DNA of 64,000 bases, from contig NZ_JACOIJ010000003.1 of assembly GCF_014692495.1 (NCBI RefSeq), positions 1 to 64,000 of the forward strand, in the 5' to 3' direction. This stretch comes from Sphingobacterium litopenaei (GTDB lineage Bacteria; Bacteroidota; Bacteroidia; Sphingobacteriales; Sphingobacteriaceae). Positions within the stretch are counted from its first letter, which is position 1; each line of letters opens with the position of its first letter. Below are positions 25,613 through 34,836 of this stretch, piece by piece. Both the position numbers and the translations under genes were made by a program. The notes beneath the pieces are model-generated. The model searched no databases. It was not told where the DNA came from and was given only the letters and a program-made list of their open reading frames with translations.

Positions 25613-27439
25613 GTGGAAGAAAAATTATTAAAACATATCAAAACATCGATCCGCAATAGGGAATCTTTCCATGAACAGATTCCCCATGTGGGCAAAGTAG
25701 TATTCAACAAAGTAGTTCCTTATTTCTTTTTATATCGTATTCCATATTCTGAAACTAAGCAAAGCATGATTTCAGATCTTGCAAAATCGCAGCTTTCCAG
25801 CATTATTTTTAAATATGAGTCCGATGCGGTAGATCAATGGATTAAGGATATTGCACTTACAATAAAAGAAGAGTTCGGGAGCTGCCTGATTGTGGAGATT
25901 TGGACAGAAACAACAAATAATGATGATATATCTATCTACGTAGCCCAAAAGGTCGCTTTGCCTTTAGTGGAATACATCCATAAAAATATCAAGCTCGAAG
26001 CCCCAGACCTGTCCTCAAATATTATTAAACAAAGAAAAACACCGAATAATCCGCACTACAAACCCTTATTTTCACTTAATCAATTACAAGAGGATAATAT
26101 TTACCTCATTGGATTAGGAGTTAAAAATTCATTTATCAATGCCGCTGGAGATATTTTTCCGTTATTGGAAAGACATTTTCGAGAGTCTATGAGTAAGACT
26201 CTTTCACGGACATTTTTCGAATATCTCCGCTTGTACACTAATTTGAATCCAGCAAAGTTCAAATTAAATGTTCATAAGGAAATAACACCTAATATTTTTG
26301 AGATTGACAAAGCACTATTAGTGGAAAGTCAGCGTTTTGATTTCTTAATGTTGGTTACACCTACGAATGTGCAGGAAGCTTGGCAAACTTTCAAAAACAA
26401 TCGATATGCTAAAGCTCCTGTATTTCAATATAGGCCAATGCCTATTGATCCAGATCTTGTGAAAAGAAATCTATATAATCTACCTATTGAAGATATTCAC
26501 GATCCGAATATAGCATACTTATTTAGAGATAAACGAAGAGAATTGGATGAAATGATGAGTATGCTGGATGACAGAAATACTCCTGATTTTGTTCATGGAA
26601 GTTTACAAGTTTTTGGAAACGTGAGTGACAAATTAATGCATGTTGCGGAGGCTCTCATCACTGTCATAGAAAATAACAATGTAAAATCTATCAAAAGTGA
26701 AGATAAAATCAATGCGCAACAGTTCGCGCAAATGGCGACGGCAGAAATTGAATATTTAAAATCACAACATCCTGAACTAAATACCTCCGTACGTGTTCGT
26801 AATGATGTATCAGGTGTAATGGTAAATCGCGGGGTGCTTAATATAAGTTCCAATTATAAAATCACCAAAGAAAGAGCCGAAGCACTGATACAGCATGAGG
26901 TAGGAACACATATTGCAACTTATTTTAACGGAAAATCACAATCCCTACAGTTATTTAGTTTGGGAGTGCCTGGATATGAAAAATTGCAAGAAGGTTTAGC
27001 TGTATTTGCCGAGTATATGGTCAATGGATTGAACAATGAAAGATTAAAAATCCTGGCTGCTCGAGTAATTTGTGTGCGACATATGTTGATGGGAAATACC
27101 TTCATCGATACATTTTCGATGTTAGTTGAACAATACTGTTTTACTGAAGATGTAGCTTTTCTGATTGCTATGCGCGTATATCGCGGAGGAGGATTGACCA
27201 AAGATGCTGTGTATTTACAGGGATTAATAGAGCTTATTGAATATATACGTGAGGGACATGATATTAATATTTTGACAATTGGGAAAATCCGAAAAGATTA
27301 CATTCCAATTATCCAGGATTTGATACAGAGAGGATATTTGAGACAGCCAGCTGTCACCCCGCGTTACTTATCAAAAGCTTACGCCTCACGCTTAGACATG
27401 ATAAAAAAAGAAGGATCTATATTTAAACTTATTAAATAA
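25613..27439 (+). CDS. DUF1704 (QEGLA motif, MATCAP-like) zinc peptidase family protein
   Basis: This 608-residue protein belongs to the DUF1704 family, once called flavohemoglobin expression-modulating QEGLA proteins. The HExxxH motif HEVGTH (His428, Glu429, His433) and the downstream QEGLA (459-463) are both present. These are the zinc-site features of the eukaryotic MATCAP tubulin tyrosine carboxypeptidase branch. The N-terminal 300 residues are poorly characterised. It starts with GTG, 6 bases after the amidohydrolase gene and 4 bases before the ATP-grasp gene. The bacterial substrate is unknown. Confidence 0.85.
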   Translation: MEEKLLKHIKTSIRNRESFHEQIPHVGKVVFNKVVPYFFLYRIPYSETKQSMISDLAKSQLSSIIFKYESDAVDQWIKDIALTIKEEFGSCLIVEIWTETTNNDDISIYVAQKVALPLVEYIHKNIKLEAPDLSSNIIKQRKTPNNPHYKPLFSLNQLQEDNIYLIGLGVKNSFINAAGDIFPLLERHFRESMSKTLSRTFFEYLRLYTNLNPAKFKLNVHKEITPNIFEIDKALLVESQRFDFLMLVTPTNVQEAWQTFKNNRYAKAPVFQYRPMPIDPDLVKRNLYNLPIEDIHDPNIAYLFRDKRRELDEMMSMLDDRNTPDFVHGSLQVFGNVSDKLMHVAEALITVIENNNVKSIKSEDKINAQQFAQMATAEIEYLKSQHPELNTSVRVRNDVSGVMVNRGVLNISSNYKITKERAEALIQHEVGTHIATYFNGKSQSLQLFSLGVPGYEKLQEGLAVFAEYMVNGLNNERLKILAARVICVRHMLMGNTFIDTFSMLVEQYCFTEDVAFLIAMRVYRGGGLTKDAVYLQGLIELIEYIREGHDINILTIGKIRKDYIPIIQDLIQRGYLRQPAVTPRYLSKAYASRLDMIKKEGSIFKLIK

Positions 27440-27443
27440 TTAT

Positions 27444-28451
27444 ATGAAAATAGCATTTCTAATAAATCAAACGCATAAAGAAGAATCTTATTTTTCGACA
27501 ACATGGATGGCGTTACATGCCCTAAAACGTGGTCATATAATTATGTATATAGGTTTAGCAGATTTTGTTTACGTTGATGATACGCACATTGATGCCCATG
27601 TTCGTCAAATAGGGCCTGAGGTAACTGTATCGGATAATGAAGAACTTTTAGAAAAATTGAAAAAACAACCTAAAGAAAGAATTTCTATGATGGATGTGGA
27701 TATATTGTGGTTACGATTTGATCCTGTCATGGATATGCTGAACAGGCCGTGGGCAGCATCTATGGGACTACAGTTTGCACAATTGCTTAAAAAATTAGGA
27801 AGATTAGTTATTAATGATCCTGATGAATTGATTCAAGCGAGCAATAAATTGTATTTGGAAAATTTCCCGAGAGAAATTCGACCAAAAACTGTCGTAACAC
27901 GCAATTACAGTGATATTTTAGATTTCATGAATAGTCAGAATGATAAAATAATTCTAAAACCTTTAAAAGGATCTGGCGGTAAAAATGTGTTTATGATAAG
28001 TCCTAATGAACTACATAATCTAAAACAAACTGTAGAAGTAATTGCAAGAGATGGTTATGTTATCGGTCAAGAATATTTGCCAGAAGCGACCAAAGGAGAC
28101 ATGCGCTTTTTCTTGTTAGATGGGGAACCGATTGTTATTGATGGAAAATATGCGGCATTGCAGCGCGTACAACCACAAGGTGAAATTCGCAGCAATATTC
28201 ATCAAGGAGCTACAGCAGAGGTTGCTACTGTGACGGAAGAAACTTTAACTTTGGTCAAAAAAGTAAGCGATAAACTTCGTTCTGATGGTATGTATCTGGT
28301 GGGATTAGATATTGTTGGAGATAAAATCATGGAGATTAATGTTTTTAGTCCTGGCGCTTTAAGTGCAGCAGGACAACTAAATGGAGTTGATTATATGGAA
28401 TACTTGATAACCCATTTAGAACAAAAGGCAAAAACCTTCTACGGTAGTTAA
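27444..28451 (+). CDS. Glutathione synthetase-like ATP-grasp ligase
   Basis: This 335-residue protein resembles prokaryotic glutathione synthetase (GshB) across its length. The N-terminal pre-ATP-grasp part has MKIAFLINQTHKEES. The ATP-grasp core shows KTVVTRNYSDI, IILKPLKGSGGKNVFMI, VIGQEYLPEATKGDMRFFLLDG and the metal-binding GLDIVGDKIMEINVFSPG. Such ligases join a carboxylate to an amine. No glutamate-cysteine ligase is near, so glutathione synthesis is not assured. It is the third gene of the amidohydrolase - DUF1704 - ATP-grasp set. Confidence 0.87.
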   Translation: MKIAFLINQTHKEESYFSTTWMALHALKRGHIIMYIGLADFVYVDDTHIDAHVRQIGPEVTVSDNEELLEKLKKQPKERISMMDVDILWLRFDPVMDMLNRPWAASMGLQFAQLLKKLGRLVINDPDELIQASNKLYLENFPREIRPKTVVTRNYSDILDFMNSQNDKIILKPLKGSGGKNVFMISPNELHNLKQTVEVIARDGYVIGQEYLPEATKGDMRFFLLDGEPIVIDGKYAALQRVQPQGEIRSNIHQGATAEVATVTEETLTLVKKVSDKLRSDGMYLVGLDIVGDKIMEINVFSPGALSAAGQLNGVDYMEYLITHLEQKAKTFYGS

Positions 28452-28505
28452 CATCACACCTATTATTTTGATACCTTTGGAATAAGTATTATTCGAAAAT
28501 CTAAG

Positions 28506-29342
28506 ATGAAATTATATACTATTGACACAGGTTTCTTTAAACTGGATGGTGGGGCGATGTTTGGTGTAGTACCCAAATCATTGTGGCAACGTACAAATCC
28601 TGCTGATGCCAACAACCTTTGTACATGGGCAAATAGACTGTTGCTAATTGAAGATGGGAACAGACTAACACTAGTCGATACCGCATTGGGTGATAAGCAA
28701 GACGCCAAATTTTTCGGTCATTATTATCTGCATGGAGACGATACATTAGATAAGTCATTAGCTAAATTTGGTTTTCATCGGGACGATATAACGGATGTAT
28801 TTTTGACCCATCTTCACTTTGATCATTGTGGTGGAGCTATCAAAATGCAAGGTGAACGTTTTATTCCAGCTTTTAAAAATGCCAAATTTTGGAGTAATGA
28901 AAAGCATTGGAATTGGGCAACAATAGATCCTAATCCAAGAGAAAAAGCTTCTTTTCTAAAAGAAAACATTCTTCCAATTCAAGAATCGGGTCAACTTAAT
29001 TTCATCCAGGAAGGTCAATCGTATGCCGATGATATTCAAGTTCGTTATGCATACGGACATACAGAAGCCATGATGTTACCGCAAATTCAATATAAAGGGA
29101 AAACAATTCTCTATATGGCAGATCTATTGCCTTCAGTGGGTCACATTCCCCTTCCCTATGTGATGAGTTATGATGTGCGCCCTTTAGTCACGATGGAAGA
29201 AAGAAAATCCTATTGGCAAGAAGCGGTCGATAATGAATATATATTGTTTTTTGAGCATGATCCTGTAAATGAATGCTGTACTTTACAACAAACCGAAAAA
29301 GGAATTCGCGTAAAAGATATTTTTAAATTATCTGACATATAA
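28506..29342 (+). CDS. Metallo-beta-lactamase fold hydrolase
   Basis: This 278-residue cytoplasmic protein has the zinc motif THLHFDHCGG (His102, His104, Asp106, His107) and later metal ligands in YAYGHTEAM and ILYMADLLP. Lactonase- and organophosphate-hydrolase-type members share the N-terminal NRLLLIEDGNRLTLVDTALG pattern. Substrate is unknown. It lies 54 bases after the ATP-grasp gene on the same strand and could belong to that cluster, ending at a bidirectional terminator. Confidence 0.87.
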   Translation: MKLYTIDTGFFKLDGGAMFGVVPKSLWQRTNPADANNLCTWANRLLLIEDGNRLTLVDTALGDKQDAKFFGHYYLHGDDTLDKSLAKFGFHRDDITDVFLTHLHFDHCGGAIKMQGERFIPAFKNAKFWSNEKHWNWATIDPNPREKASFLKENILPIQESGQLNFIQEGQSYADDIQVRYAYGHTEAMMLPQIQYKGKTILYMADLLPSVGHIPLPYVMSYDVRPLVTMEERKSYWQEAVDNEYILFFEHDPVNECCTLQQTEKGIRVKDIFKLSDI

Positions 29343-29368
29343 AAGGGAGCTAGATCTAGCTTCCTTTT
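29341..29368. terminator. Bidirectional intrinsic terminator
   Basis: AAAAGGGAGCTAGA and TCTAGCTTCCTTTT form a near-perfect hairpin at the shared end of the convergent hydrolase genes, with an A-run on one side and a T-run on the other. Confidence 0.8.
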
Positions 29369-30434
29369 ATATATCTCCATTATACACTTTATTCAACCAT
29401 AAAAATAAAGACTCCTTAATATTTGGGATTATTATATTCTCGTCCTTCATTGCTATTTCCCATACTTTCACAATATACTTATCATCACGATTTGTAAATA
29501 AAGCTATAATTAAATCATGCTGCGGTTGAAAAAGCATAATATTATGAAAGCCAATACTTTCACCAGAATGAAATAAAGTTAAATTTCCATCTTCAGATTT
29601 GGTAAAGAAAAACCCTAAACTATAATATACCTCATCTTTTACTGGAACTTTGTATGTTTCTAAGTCCTTAAAGAACCTTGCACTCAAAAGCGGATTTTTC
29701 TTACCAAGCCATTTCCCAAAATCATCTGCAGAAATGTATACGCCTCCATCCCCACGCGTTGCAGAAGTAATGCTTTGGTCCGCAAATTGAAAAACAGAAT
29801 CTTTAGGATGATATCCAAATGCTCTTCGTTCGAAACCATGTGAAGCAGATATTTGAGCATCTTGCATTCCTAAATAGTTAAAAATTCGTGTTCGACAAAA
29901 GTCTTCAAAAGGTTGTTTGCTCACTCTTTCAACGACTAGAGATAATAGACAATATGCCGTATTACTATATTGAAATTGAGTTCCAGGCTCAAAATATACC
30001 GTATCCAAATTTTGAATCAATTTTAACACATCTGCATCAGATAATTGCATCTTTTGCGAAGTAGGGATTACATTTTCATAATCGACCAACCCCGAGGTAT
30101 GGTTTAGTAAATGTTGTATTTGAATCTTTTTACAGGAGACTGGAAGTTCTGGAAAAATATTTCTAATTGGAGTATCAAAGTTTAATTTTTCATCTTGAAT
30201 CAAAAGATACACGGCCATTGCCGTGAATTGCTTGCTGACAGAAGCCATTCGAAATCGAGTTTCGTTCGTAATAAGAATACTTTTTTCAAGATGAGCATAG
30301 CCTTGTGCTATTGTCCTGAATTCTTGGCCTTTCTTAATGGATAGAATTCCTCCAGGACTTTCATTCAATGATGTTTGTCCGAACAGCATGCTAGACAATA
30401 CGAAACTCATTGCGGTAGCTATAATTCTTCTCAT
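29367..30434 (-). CDS. Secreted class C beta-lactamase-fold serine hydrolase
   Basis: This 355-residue protein has a signal peptide (ending SSMLFGQ) and the three catalytic motifs of the class C beta-lactamase/PBP4 fold: SVSK (Ser65-Lys68), YSN (156-158), and HSG in LFHSGESIGF. It is likely a periplasmic D-Ala-D-Ala carboxypeptidase, esterase or amidase; true beta-lactamase activity is not implied. It starts one base after the FKBP gene stop, so the two are probably one transcript. Confidence 0.88.
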   Translation of the reverse strand: MRRIIATAMSFVLSSMLFGQTSLNESPGGILSIKKGQEFRTIAQGYAHLEKSILITNETRFRMASVSKQFTAMAVYLLIQDEKLNFDTPIRNIFPELPVSCKKIQIQHLLNHTSGLVDYENVIPTSQKMQLSDADVLKLIQNLDTVYFEPGTQFQYSNTAYCLLSLVVERVSKQPFEDFCRTRIFNYLGMQDAQISASHGFERRAFGYHPKDSVFQFADQSITSATRGDGGVYISADDFGKWLGKKNPLLSARFFKDLETYKVPVKDEVYYSLGFFFTKSEDGNLTLFHSGESIGFHNIMLFQPQHDLIIALFTNRDDKYIVKVWEIAMKDENIIIPNIKESLFLWLNKVYNGDI

Positions 30435-30435
30435 A

Positions 30436-30870
30436 CTAAAGAATAGAAATTAACTCCATTTCGAATATAAGTGTACAATTTCCTCCATTTGTAGGAGTCA
30501 AAGCCTCAAAACCATATGCTAAATGAGCAGGTATAAATAATTTCCATTTACTTCCAACGGGCATTAAAGTCAAAGCTTCTTGCCATCCTCTAATGAGTTC
30601 ATGTACAAAAAAAGATTCTGGACGTTTTCTTTTGTAAGAACTATCAAATACTTCACCATTCAGCAATTGACCTTTGTAATGACATAATACTTTATCTTTT
30701 TTGGTTGGAATTTTTCCAGTTCCTTCTTGTAAAATTTCATATTGCAGTCCTGATGGCAAACTAATTACGGTTTCTTTTTCCGCATTCTGATTTAAAAACA
30801 GTTCACCTTCAGCTAGATTTTTAGCAGCTAGATCTTTTATTTTCTTAAGGTAGGCATTTGACTTTGACAT
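30436..30870 (-). CDS. FKBP-type peptidyl-prolyl isomerase
   Basis: This 144-residue protein has an N-terminal helical segment (KNLAEGELFLNQNAEK, as in FkpA-type proteins) followed by an FKBP domain: GLQYEILQEGTGKIPTKKDKVLCHYKGQLLNGEVFDSS, VHELIRGWQEALTLMPVGSKWKLFIPAHLAYG and TLIFEMELISI. Key pocket aromatics (Tyr, Phe, Trp) are in place. It has no signal peptide, unlike FkpA, so it should act in the cytoplasm. It precedes the serine hydrolase by one base. Confidence 0.92.
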   Translation of the reverse strand: MSKSNAYLKKIKDLAAKNLAEGELFLNQNAEKETVISLPSGLQYEILQEGTGKIPTKKDKVLCHYKGQLLNGEVFDSSYKRKRPESFFVHELIRGWQEALTLMPVGSKWKLFIPAHLAYGFEALTPTNGGNCTLIFEMELISIL

Positions 30871-30877
30871 ACTGTAA

Positions 30878-30914
30878 AAATAAAAGAAAAAGCCGTATAG
30901 TGTAATATACGGCT
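30878..30914 (-). terminator. Intrinsic terminator of the YkvA-like gene
   Basis: AGCCGTATA (30891-30899) pairs with TATACGGCT (30906-30914), followed on the minus strand by TTTTTCTTTTATT. Confidence 0.82.
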
Positions 30915-30934
30915 CTAAATTTTAAGTTTTATTA

Positions 30935-31294
30935 TTAAATACTTGCTGTCTCGATTTTGTAGCGTTTGAGCTCCTCAGATAATTTGCTCAACGCATATCC
31001 GACAATTGTCACATCATCCAACCAGCCTAATACAGGTATAATATCTGGAATCGCGTCTATTGGTGAAACCACATAAATAATGGTTGCGACGATAATAGAA
31101 GCATTCCAAGCATTGACTTTATATTTACCAGCCATGATATCTTTGGCCATATTGACCAAAACCTTGAAATCATTCATCTTATCATTCAAGTGCAGAGCTT
31201 TAGCGTCTGCCTTGTTCAAATCGTCTGAAGTCAATTGATGTGCTTTGTAAGCACTGAATAACTTAAACGCTTTTTTTAAATAAGTTTGTTTCAT
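30935..31294 (-). CDS. YkvA family (DUF1232) protein
   Basis: This 119-residue protein has the DUF1232 signature VSPIDAIPDIIPVLGWLDDVTIVGYAL in a hydrophobic region preceded by a possible membrane segment (ASIIVATIIYV). The family is widespread with unknown role. The N-terminal 50 residues are basic and helical. It is a single gene with its own terminator. Confidence 0.88.
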   Translation of the reverse strand: MKQTYLKKAFKLFSAYKAHQLTSDDLNKADAKALHLNDKMNDFKVLVNMAKDIMAGKYKVNAWNASIIVATIIYVVSPIDAIPDIIPVLGWLDDVTIVGYALSKLSEELKRYKIETASI

Positions 31295-31345
31295 TTACAG
31301 ATTTGTTTTCGATTAGACAGCAGGGATAACCAATAGTTTAAATTA

Positions 31346-32347
31346 CTAATCTTCCTCCTCTAATTCTTCAAATTTAGCGAAGTCTGCCTCCGCTCCTGCT
31401 CTATCCCCAACTTTTTCGAGCAATGTCCCACGATATTGGTACAAATCTGAATAATAAGGATTTAATTGAATAGCAGAAGTGTAATCAGCTATGGCTTCTT
31501 CCCAATTTTCTGTTTTTTCGTAAATATCGGCACGCAAAACATAGGCATAAAAGTCATCTGCATTTTGTGAAATAATTTGCGAATAATCCGCTATAGCTTT
31601 ATCAAACTGTTCCAATTGTTCGAACAATTGAGCTCGCTCTTCATAAATTGCTGTATTTTGATTATCCACTTGCAACGCTGCATCAAAATCTTTTAAGGCC
31701 GCATCATATTCCTTAATAGCAGCATATAATTTTGCACGATATAAATAAGCATCTAATGAGGGGTTCGTCTCCAAAACTAAATTCAAATCTGATAGTGCTT
31801 TATCATACTGCAACACATACATATATATAGCTGCTCGTGATATTAGAATCGTCGTATCATTATTCAAAACAAACCCTTTAGAATAATCGCTTATTGCTTC
31901 GGCATAATTAAAATGTTGCACCTGTAGCATAGCCCGATTAATAAGTAGTTGGGCATTATCAGGCTGTACTACCAAACTTTTTGTAATCTCCAAAAGTTCT
32001 TCTGATTCCAACATCTCACCTTGGTTTTCTAACCATTCTAAATAATGATGATAATTGAAGTCCATTCTTTTAGCGACTTGATAATCGTAAAAAGAACTTT
32101 CGTCATCGCCATTGAATCGATGTAAAATAGAACGACAAGCGTAGAAGAAAGGTTGTTCTGGGAATAAGGAAATAGCTTTGCTATAGCTTTGTAAAGCCTC
32201 GGTATATTGTTTGTTTAAGACAAAGTCATACGCCTCTTTCGCGATTTTAATAACATCCGATTCTTCAGTTGAAGGATTTACAGCTGCGCTGAAAGGAAAT
32301 AATTGTGAACTTGCTAGTATATAATAGTTATTCGCTTGTAAAGTCAT
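31346..32347 (-). CDS. Tetratricopeptide repeat protein
   Basis: This 333-residue protein is built of about eight TPR units from residue 30 to 330, with repeats such as YTEALQSYSKAISLFP, YAEAISDYSKGFVLN, YDAALKDFDAALQVD, FDKAIADYSQIISQN and WEEAIADYTSAIQLNP. TPRs bind protein partners. There is no clear signal peptide and the C-terminus is acidic. It starts 12 bases after the NlpC/P60 gene on the same strand, suggesting joint expression. Confidence 0.85.
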   Translation of the reverse strand: MTLQANNYYILASSQLFPFSAAVNPSTEESDVIKIAKEAYDFVLNKQYTEALQSYSKAISLFPEQPFFYACRSILHRFNGDDESSFYDYQVAKRMDFNYHHYLEWLENQGEMLESEELLEITKSLVVQPDNAQLLINRAMLQVQHFNYAEAISDYSKGFVLNNDTTILISRAAIYMYVLQYDKALSDLNLVLETNPSLDAYLYRAKLYAAIKEYDAALKDFDAALQVDNQNTAIYEERAQLFEQLEQFDKAIADYSQIISQNADDFYAYVLRADIYEKTENWEEAIADYTSAIQLNPYYSDLYQYRGTLLEKVGDRAGAEADFAKFEELEEED

Positions 32348-32359
32348 GGAAATATAAAT

Positions 32360-33109
32360 TTAAAAGTAACGTTTTACAATGCGTAGGTTGTGTGTATAAC
32401 GATTCAATTCAGCATTGAATATACCTTGGCTATCCATTTTGTCAATTCTGACACGTCCTGAAGCATGAATAATAGTTTCGCTGTCAATCATAACACCGAC
32501 ATGAGTTATTTTACCAGCTTCATTATCAAAGAATGCTAAATCTCCAGCCTTAATTTCTGTCAAAAAATCAACTGTTATTCCGCTTTCAGCTTGCTGATAA
32601 GCATCCCGAAGCAACGATACTCCAAAATGTCTATAAACAACCTGACTAAATCCTGAACAATCAATTCCGAAAATAGATCTTCCACCCCACATATAAGGTG
32701 TATTTACGTAGTACTGAATAAGTTTTGGAAATTCCGTTTCAAAATCAGCTAAGGTAGTTTCGCGCAATGCACCTACAATAGTATAATGTTCTTCACCAAT
32801 ATTAAGGGTATTGCCGGTAATTGCCGTTCCATGCAGTAGATTTACTGTTCTGGAATCGCTTGTTGCTTTAGCGCCATAGATGTCTACAATCACATTTTTA
32901 TTGACTCCAGCTAATATTACTGGTGCAAATTGATGCTTTTGAATCCATCCTTCATATTTTGATTCCAAAAGCCGAATGCGTGTAAAGTCTATTCCCTCTT
33001 CTAGTATTTCAAAATTCTCTCCAAATAATACCTGACTAACTATTTCACTTCGATGCGAAGATTCAGCTCTTAATGGCACTATACTGAGGTTGCATGCGTA
33101 AATACTCAT
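32360..33109 (-). CDS. NlpC/P60 family cysteine peptidase with SH3-like domain
   Basis: This 249-residue protein has an N-terminal SH3-like domain (about 1-65, LRAESSHRSEIVSQVLFGENFEIL) and a second such strand set to about 120. The C40 peptidase domain shows IDCSGFSQVVYRHFG (Cys151), KITHVGVMID (His203) and a third residue His215. These enzymes cut gamma-D-glutamyl-diamino acid bonds in cell-wall peptides. No signal peptide is seen, so it probably acts on recycled muropeptides in the cytoplasm, as YkfC-like enzymes do. Confidence 0.9.
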   Translation of the reverse strand: MSIYACNLSIVPLRAESSHRSEIVSQVLFGENFEILEEGIDFTRIRLLESKYEGWIQKHQFAPVILAGVNKNVIVDIYGAKATSDSRTVNLLHGTAITGNTLNIGEEHYTIVGALRETTLADFETEFPKLIQYYVNTPYMWGGRSIFGIDCSGFSQVVYRHFGVSLLRDAYQQAESGITVDFLTEIKAGDLAFFDNEAGKITHVGVMIDSETIIHASGRVRIDKMDSQGIFNAELNRYTHNLRIVKRYF

Positions 33110-33194
33110 GTGCGTTTATTGTTTAAAACATTAAGACGTTTTCAATTGTTTTGATACTACGAAGATACTTTTAAATCAATTAAATATTACAGAT

Positions 33195-33656
33195 ATGAAA
33201 AAATTTCGTCGAATATTGTTGGCAGTTGATGAATCACCTTGTACAGATAAAATTGTTAATTACACAAAAGATTTGATTGCTAATGAAGAAGTTTCTATTG
33301 CTCTTCTTACCGTTATACCCCCAACTAGTCCTTCCACATACGGTGCTGACCCGCTATTGGGACAGCAACCTATATTAGTGCCAGAAATTACCGAGATTCA
33401 ACAAAATACAGCGGAACAGTACGTTGCTAAAGTGGCTAATGAATTCCAATCTATTGCTGAAGTATTTACTTACACTCGCATTGGGAATATAAAAGAGGAA
33501 ATACTTCTTTTAGCAAGCGAATGGTCTGCTGACCTTATTGTCATGGGAACTAATGGCAGATCAGGTTTCGATCACTTTATATCGGGTAGTGTTTCAGAGT
33601 CTGTAATCCGAAAAGCTAATGTCCCAGTACTAGTAGTTCCGATCAATTGCAGTTAA
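33195..33656 (+). CDS. Universal stress protein (single domain)
   Basis: This 153-residue protein is a single UspA domain: KFRRILLAVDESPCTD, LLTVIPPTSPS and the full nucleotide-binding signature MGTNGRSGFDHFISGSVSESV. It is therefore likely an ATP-binding Usp, unlike the degenerate second domain of the double Usp at 7854. It converges with the RsmB-like gene with a 4-base overlap of stops. Confidence 0.92.
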   Translation: MKKFRRILLAVDESPCTDKIVNYTKDLIANEEVSIALLTVIPPTSPSTYGADPLLGQQPILVPEITEIQQNTAEQYVAKVANEFQSIAEVFTYTRIGNIKEEILLLASEWSADLIVMGTNGRSGFDHFISGSVSESVIRKANVPVLVVPINCS

Positions 33657-34831
33657 CGCATACGAATTAAGCGTGCAGCAAACATACTATCGGCTTTATT
33701 TTCATATCCTTTTATCAATTCCATTTTTTCAATTTTGAAACCAAATTGATCGACTAAATAGTTCACGACTTGTTCATTTTCATCTGCATAAACGGAGCAA
33801 GTCATATAAATTAATGGTTTGCCTATTTTCAGATGTTTTACCACATTAGAAGCTATTTTCTTTTGTAAATCAGAAAATTCTTGCAGTTTTTGTTTAGAAA
33901 ATTGCTGAATCATTTCGGGAGTACGCCCCCAGGTCCCTGAACCAGAACAAGGTACATCTAAAATAATTCCGTCAAATTCCTCTTTACCTAATATAGTTGT
34001 AGTATCTAATGTTAAGTCTAATACTTTTTGACGTTTCGGTGAAGCGAGTTTAGCTTTATCAAAACGATCATTTAGATTTCTTAAAATGGAGAGTCTAATA
34101 TCAGATACCAAAAGGTCTACTTTAGGGTATTTATCTAAAAACATCAACGCTTTACCTCCTGATGCAGCGCAGGCATCCCACCATTTTTCAGCAGAAGAGG
34201 CTTCCATGAAAGATATAGTTTTTTGTGAAGACAAATCTTGAACTTCATGTTTTCCTTCCAACTTCGAAAAATCTTGCAAACGAAATCCATTGGGAAGAGC
34301 TAGTGTATTAGGATTAAGCTCTTTGAAAGCTATCCCTTTTTCTTTCAAAGAAGAAGAAACTAAGAGTTCATTTCCGCGCTTAATTCGAATAAATAAATCA
34401 GGCTGTACAAAATGACTCCTCACAAAACTTTCTTTTTCTACACTTTCTGATAAATGGTCTAACAGCGGAAAAACTTCTTTCCAATCCAAATTGATTTTAG
34501 ATTGAAGATGGTTTAATTTATATTCCAGGGATTCTGAACTGAATTCAGCCAAGCCTGGATAATGTAATGCCAATAACGAAGACTCTACTTCGCAAAGATA
34601 TTCTGCAAAGCATAATTTATCTAAAAGATTAGCATCTTTTAATGCATTTCCAAGACGAAAATAATTGTAAATAAAACGAGAGGTCATCTTTCTATCAGAT
34701 GACCCCATTTGTTTATTTTCTTTAAAAAATCGTGTCAGATATCGAGATAAGGGCTCGTTGTAGTTATATCCACTCAGTGCTCTTTCGAAATTGCGAAAAT
34801 GTTGAGCTACACGTTTTTCATTTATTGCCAT
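33653..34831 (-). CDS. RsmB/NOP-type RNA (cytosine-5) methyltransferase
   Basis: This 392-residue protein ends in a RsmB-like methyltransferase domain: WDACAASGGKALMF (SAM-binding motif I), DIRLSILRNL, ILDVPCSGSGTWGRTPEM (motif IV Pro-Cys) and IYMTCSVYADENEQVV (motif VI Thr-Cys, the catalytic cysteine). The N-terminal 150 residues are helical, replacing the NusB-like domain. It likely methylates C967 (E. coli numbering) of 16S rRNA or a related site. It follows the lipoprotein gene by 5 bases and may be co-transcribed with guaA. Confidence 0.88.
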   Translation of the reverse strand: MAINEKRVAQHFRNFERALSGYNYNEPLSRYLTRFFKENKQMGSSDRKMTSRFIYNYFRLGNALKDANLLDKLCFAEYLCEVESSLLALHYPGLAEFSSESLEYKLNHLQSKINLDWKEVFPLLDHLSESVEKESFVRSHFVQPDLFIRIKRGNELLVSSSLKEKGIAFKELNPNTLALPNGFRLQDFSKLEGKHEVQDLSSQKTISFMEASSAEKWWDACAASGGKALMFLDKYPKVDLLVSDIRLSILRNLNDRFDKAKLASPKRQKVLDLTLDTTTILGKEEFDGIILDVPCSGSGTWGRTPEMIQQFSKQKLQEFSDLQKKIASNVVKHLKIGKPLIYMTCSVYADENEQVVNYLVDQFGFKIEKMELIKGYENKADSMFAARLIRMR

Positions 34832-34836
34832 AGAAT

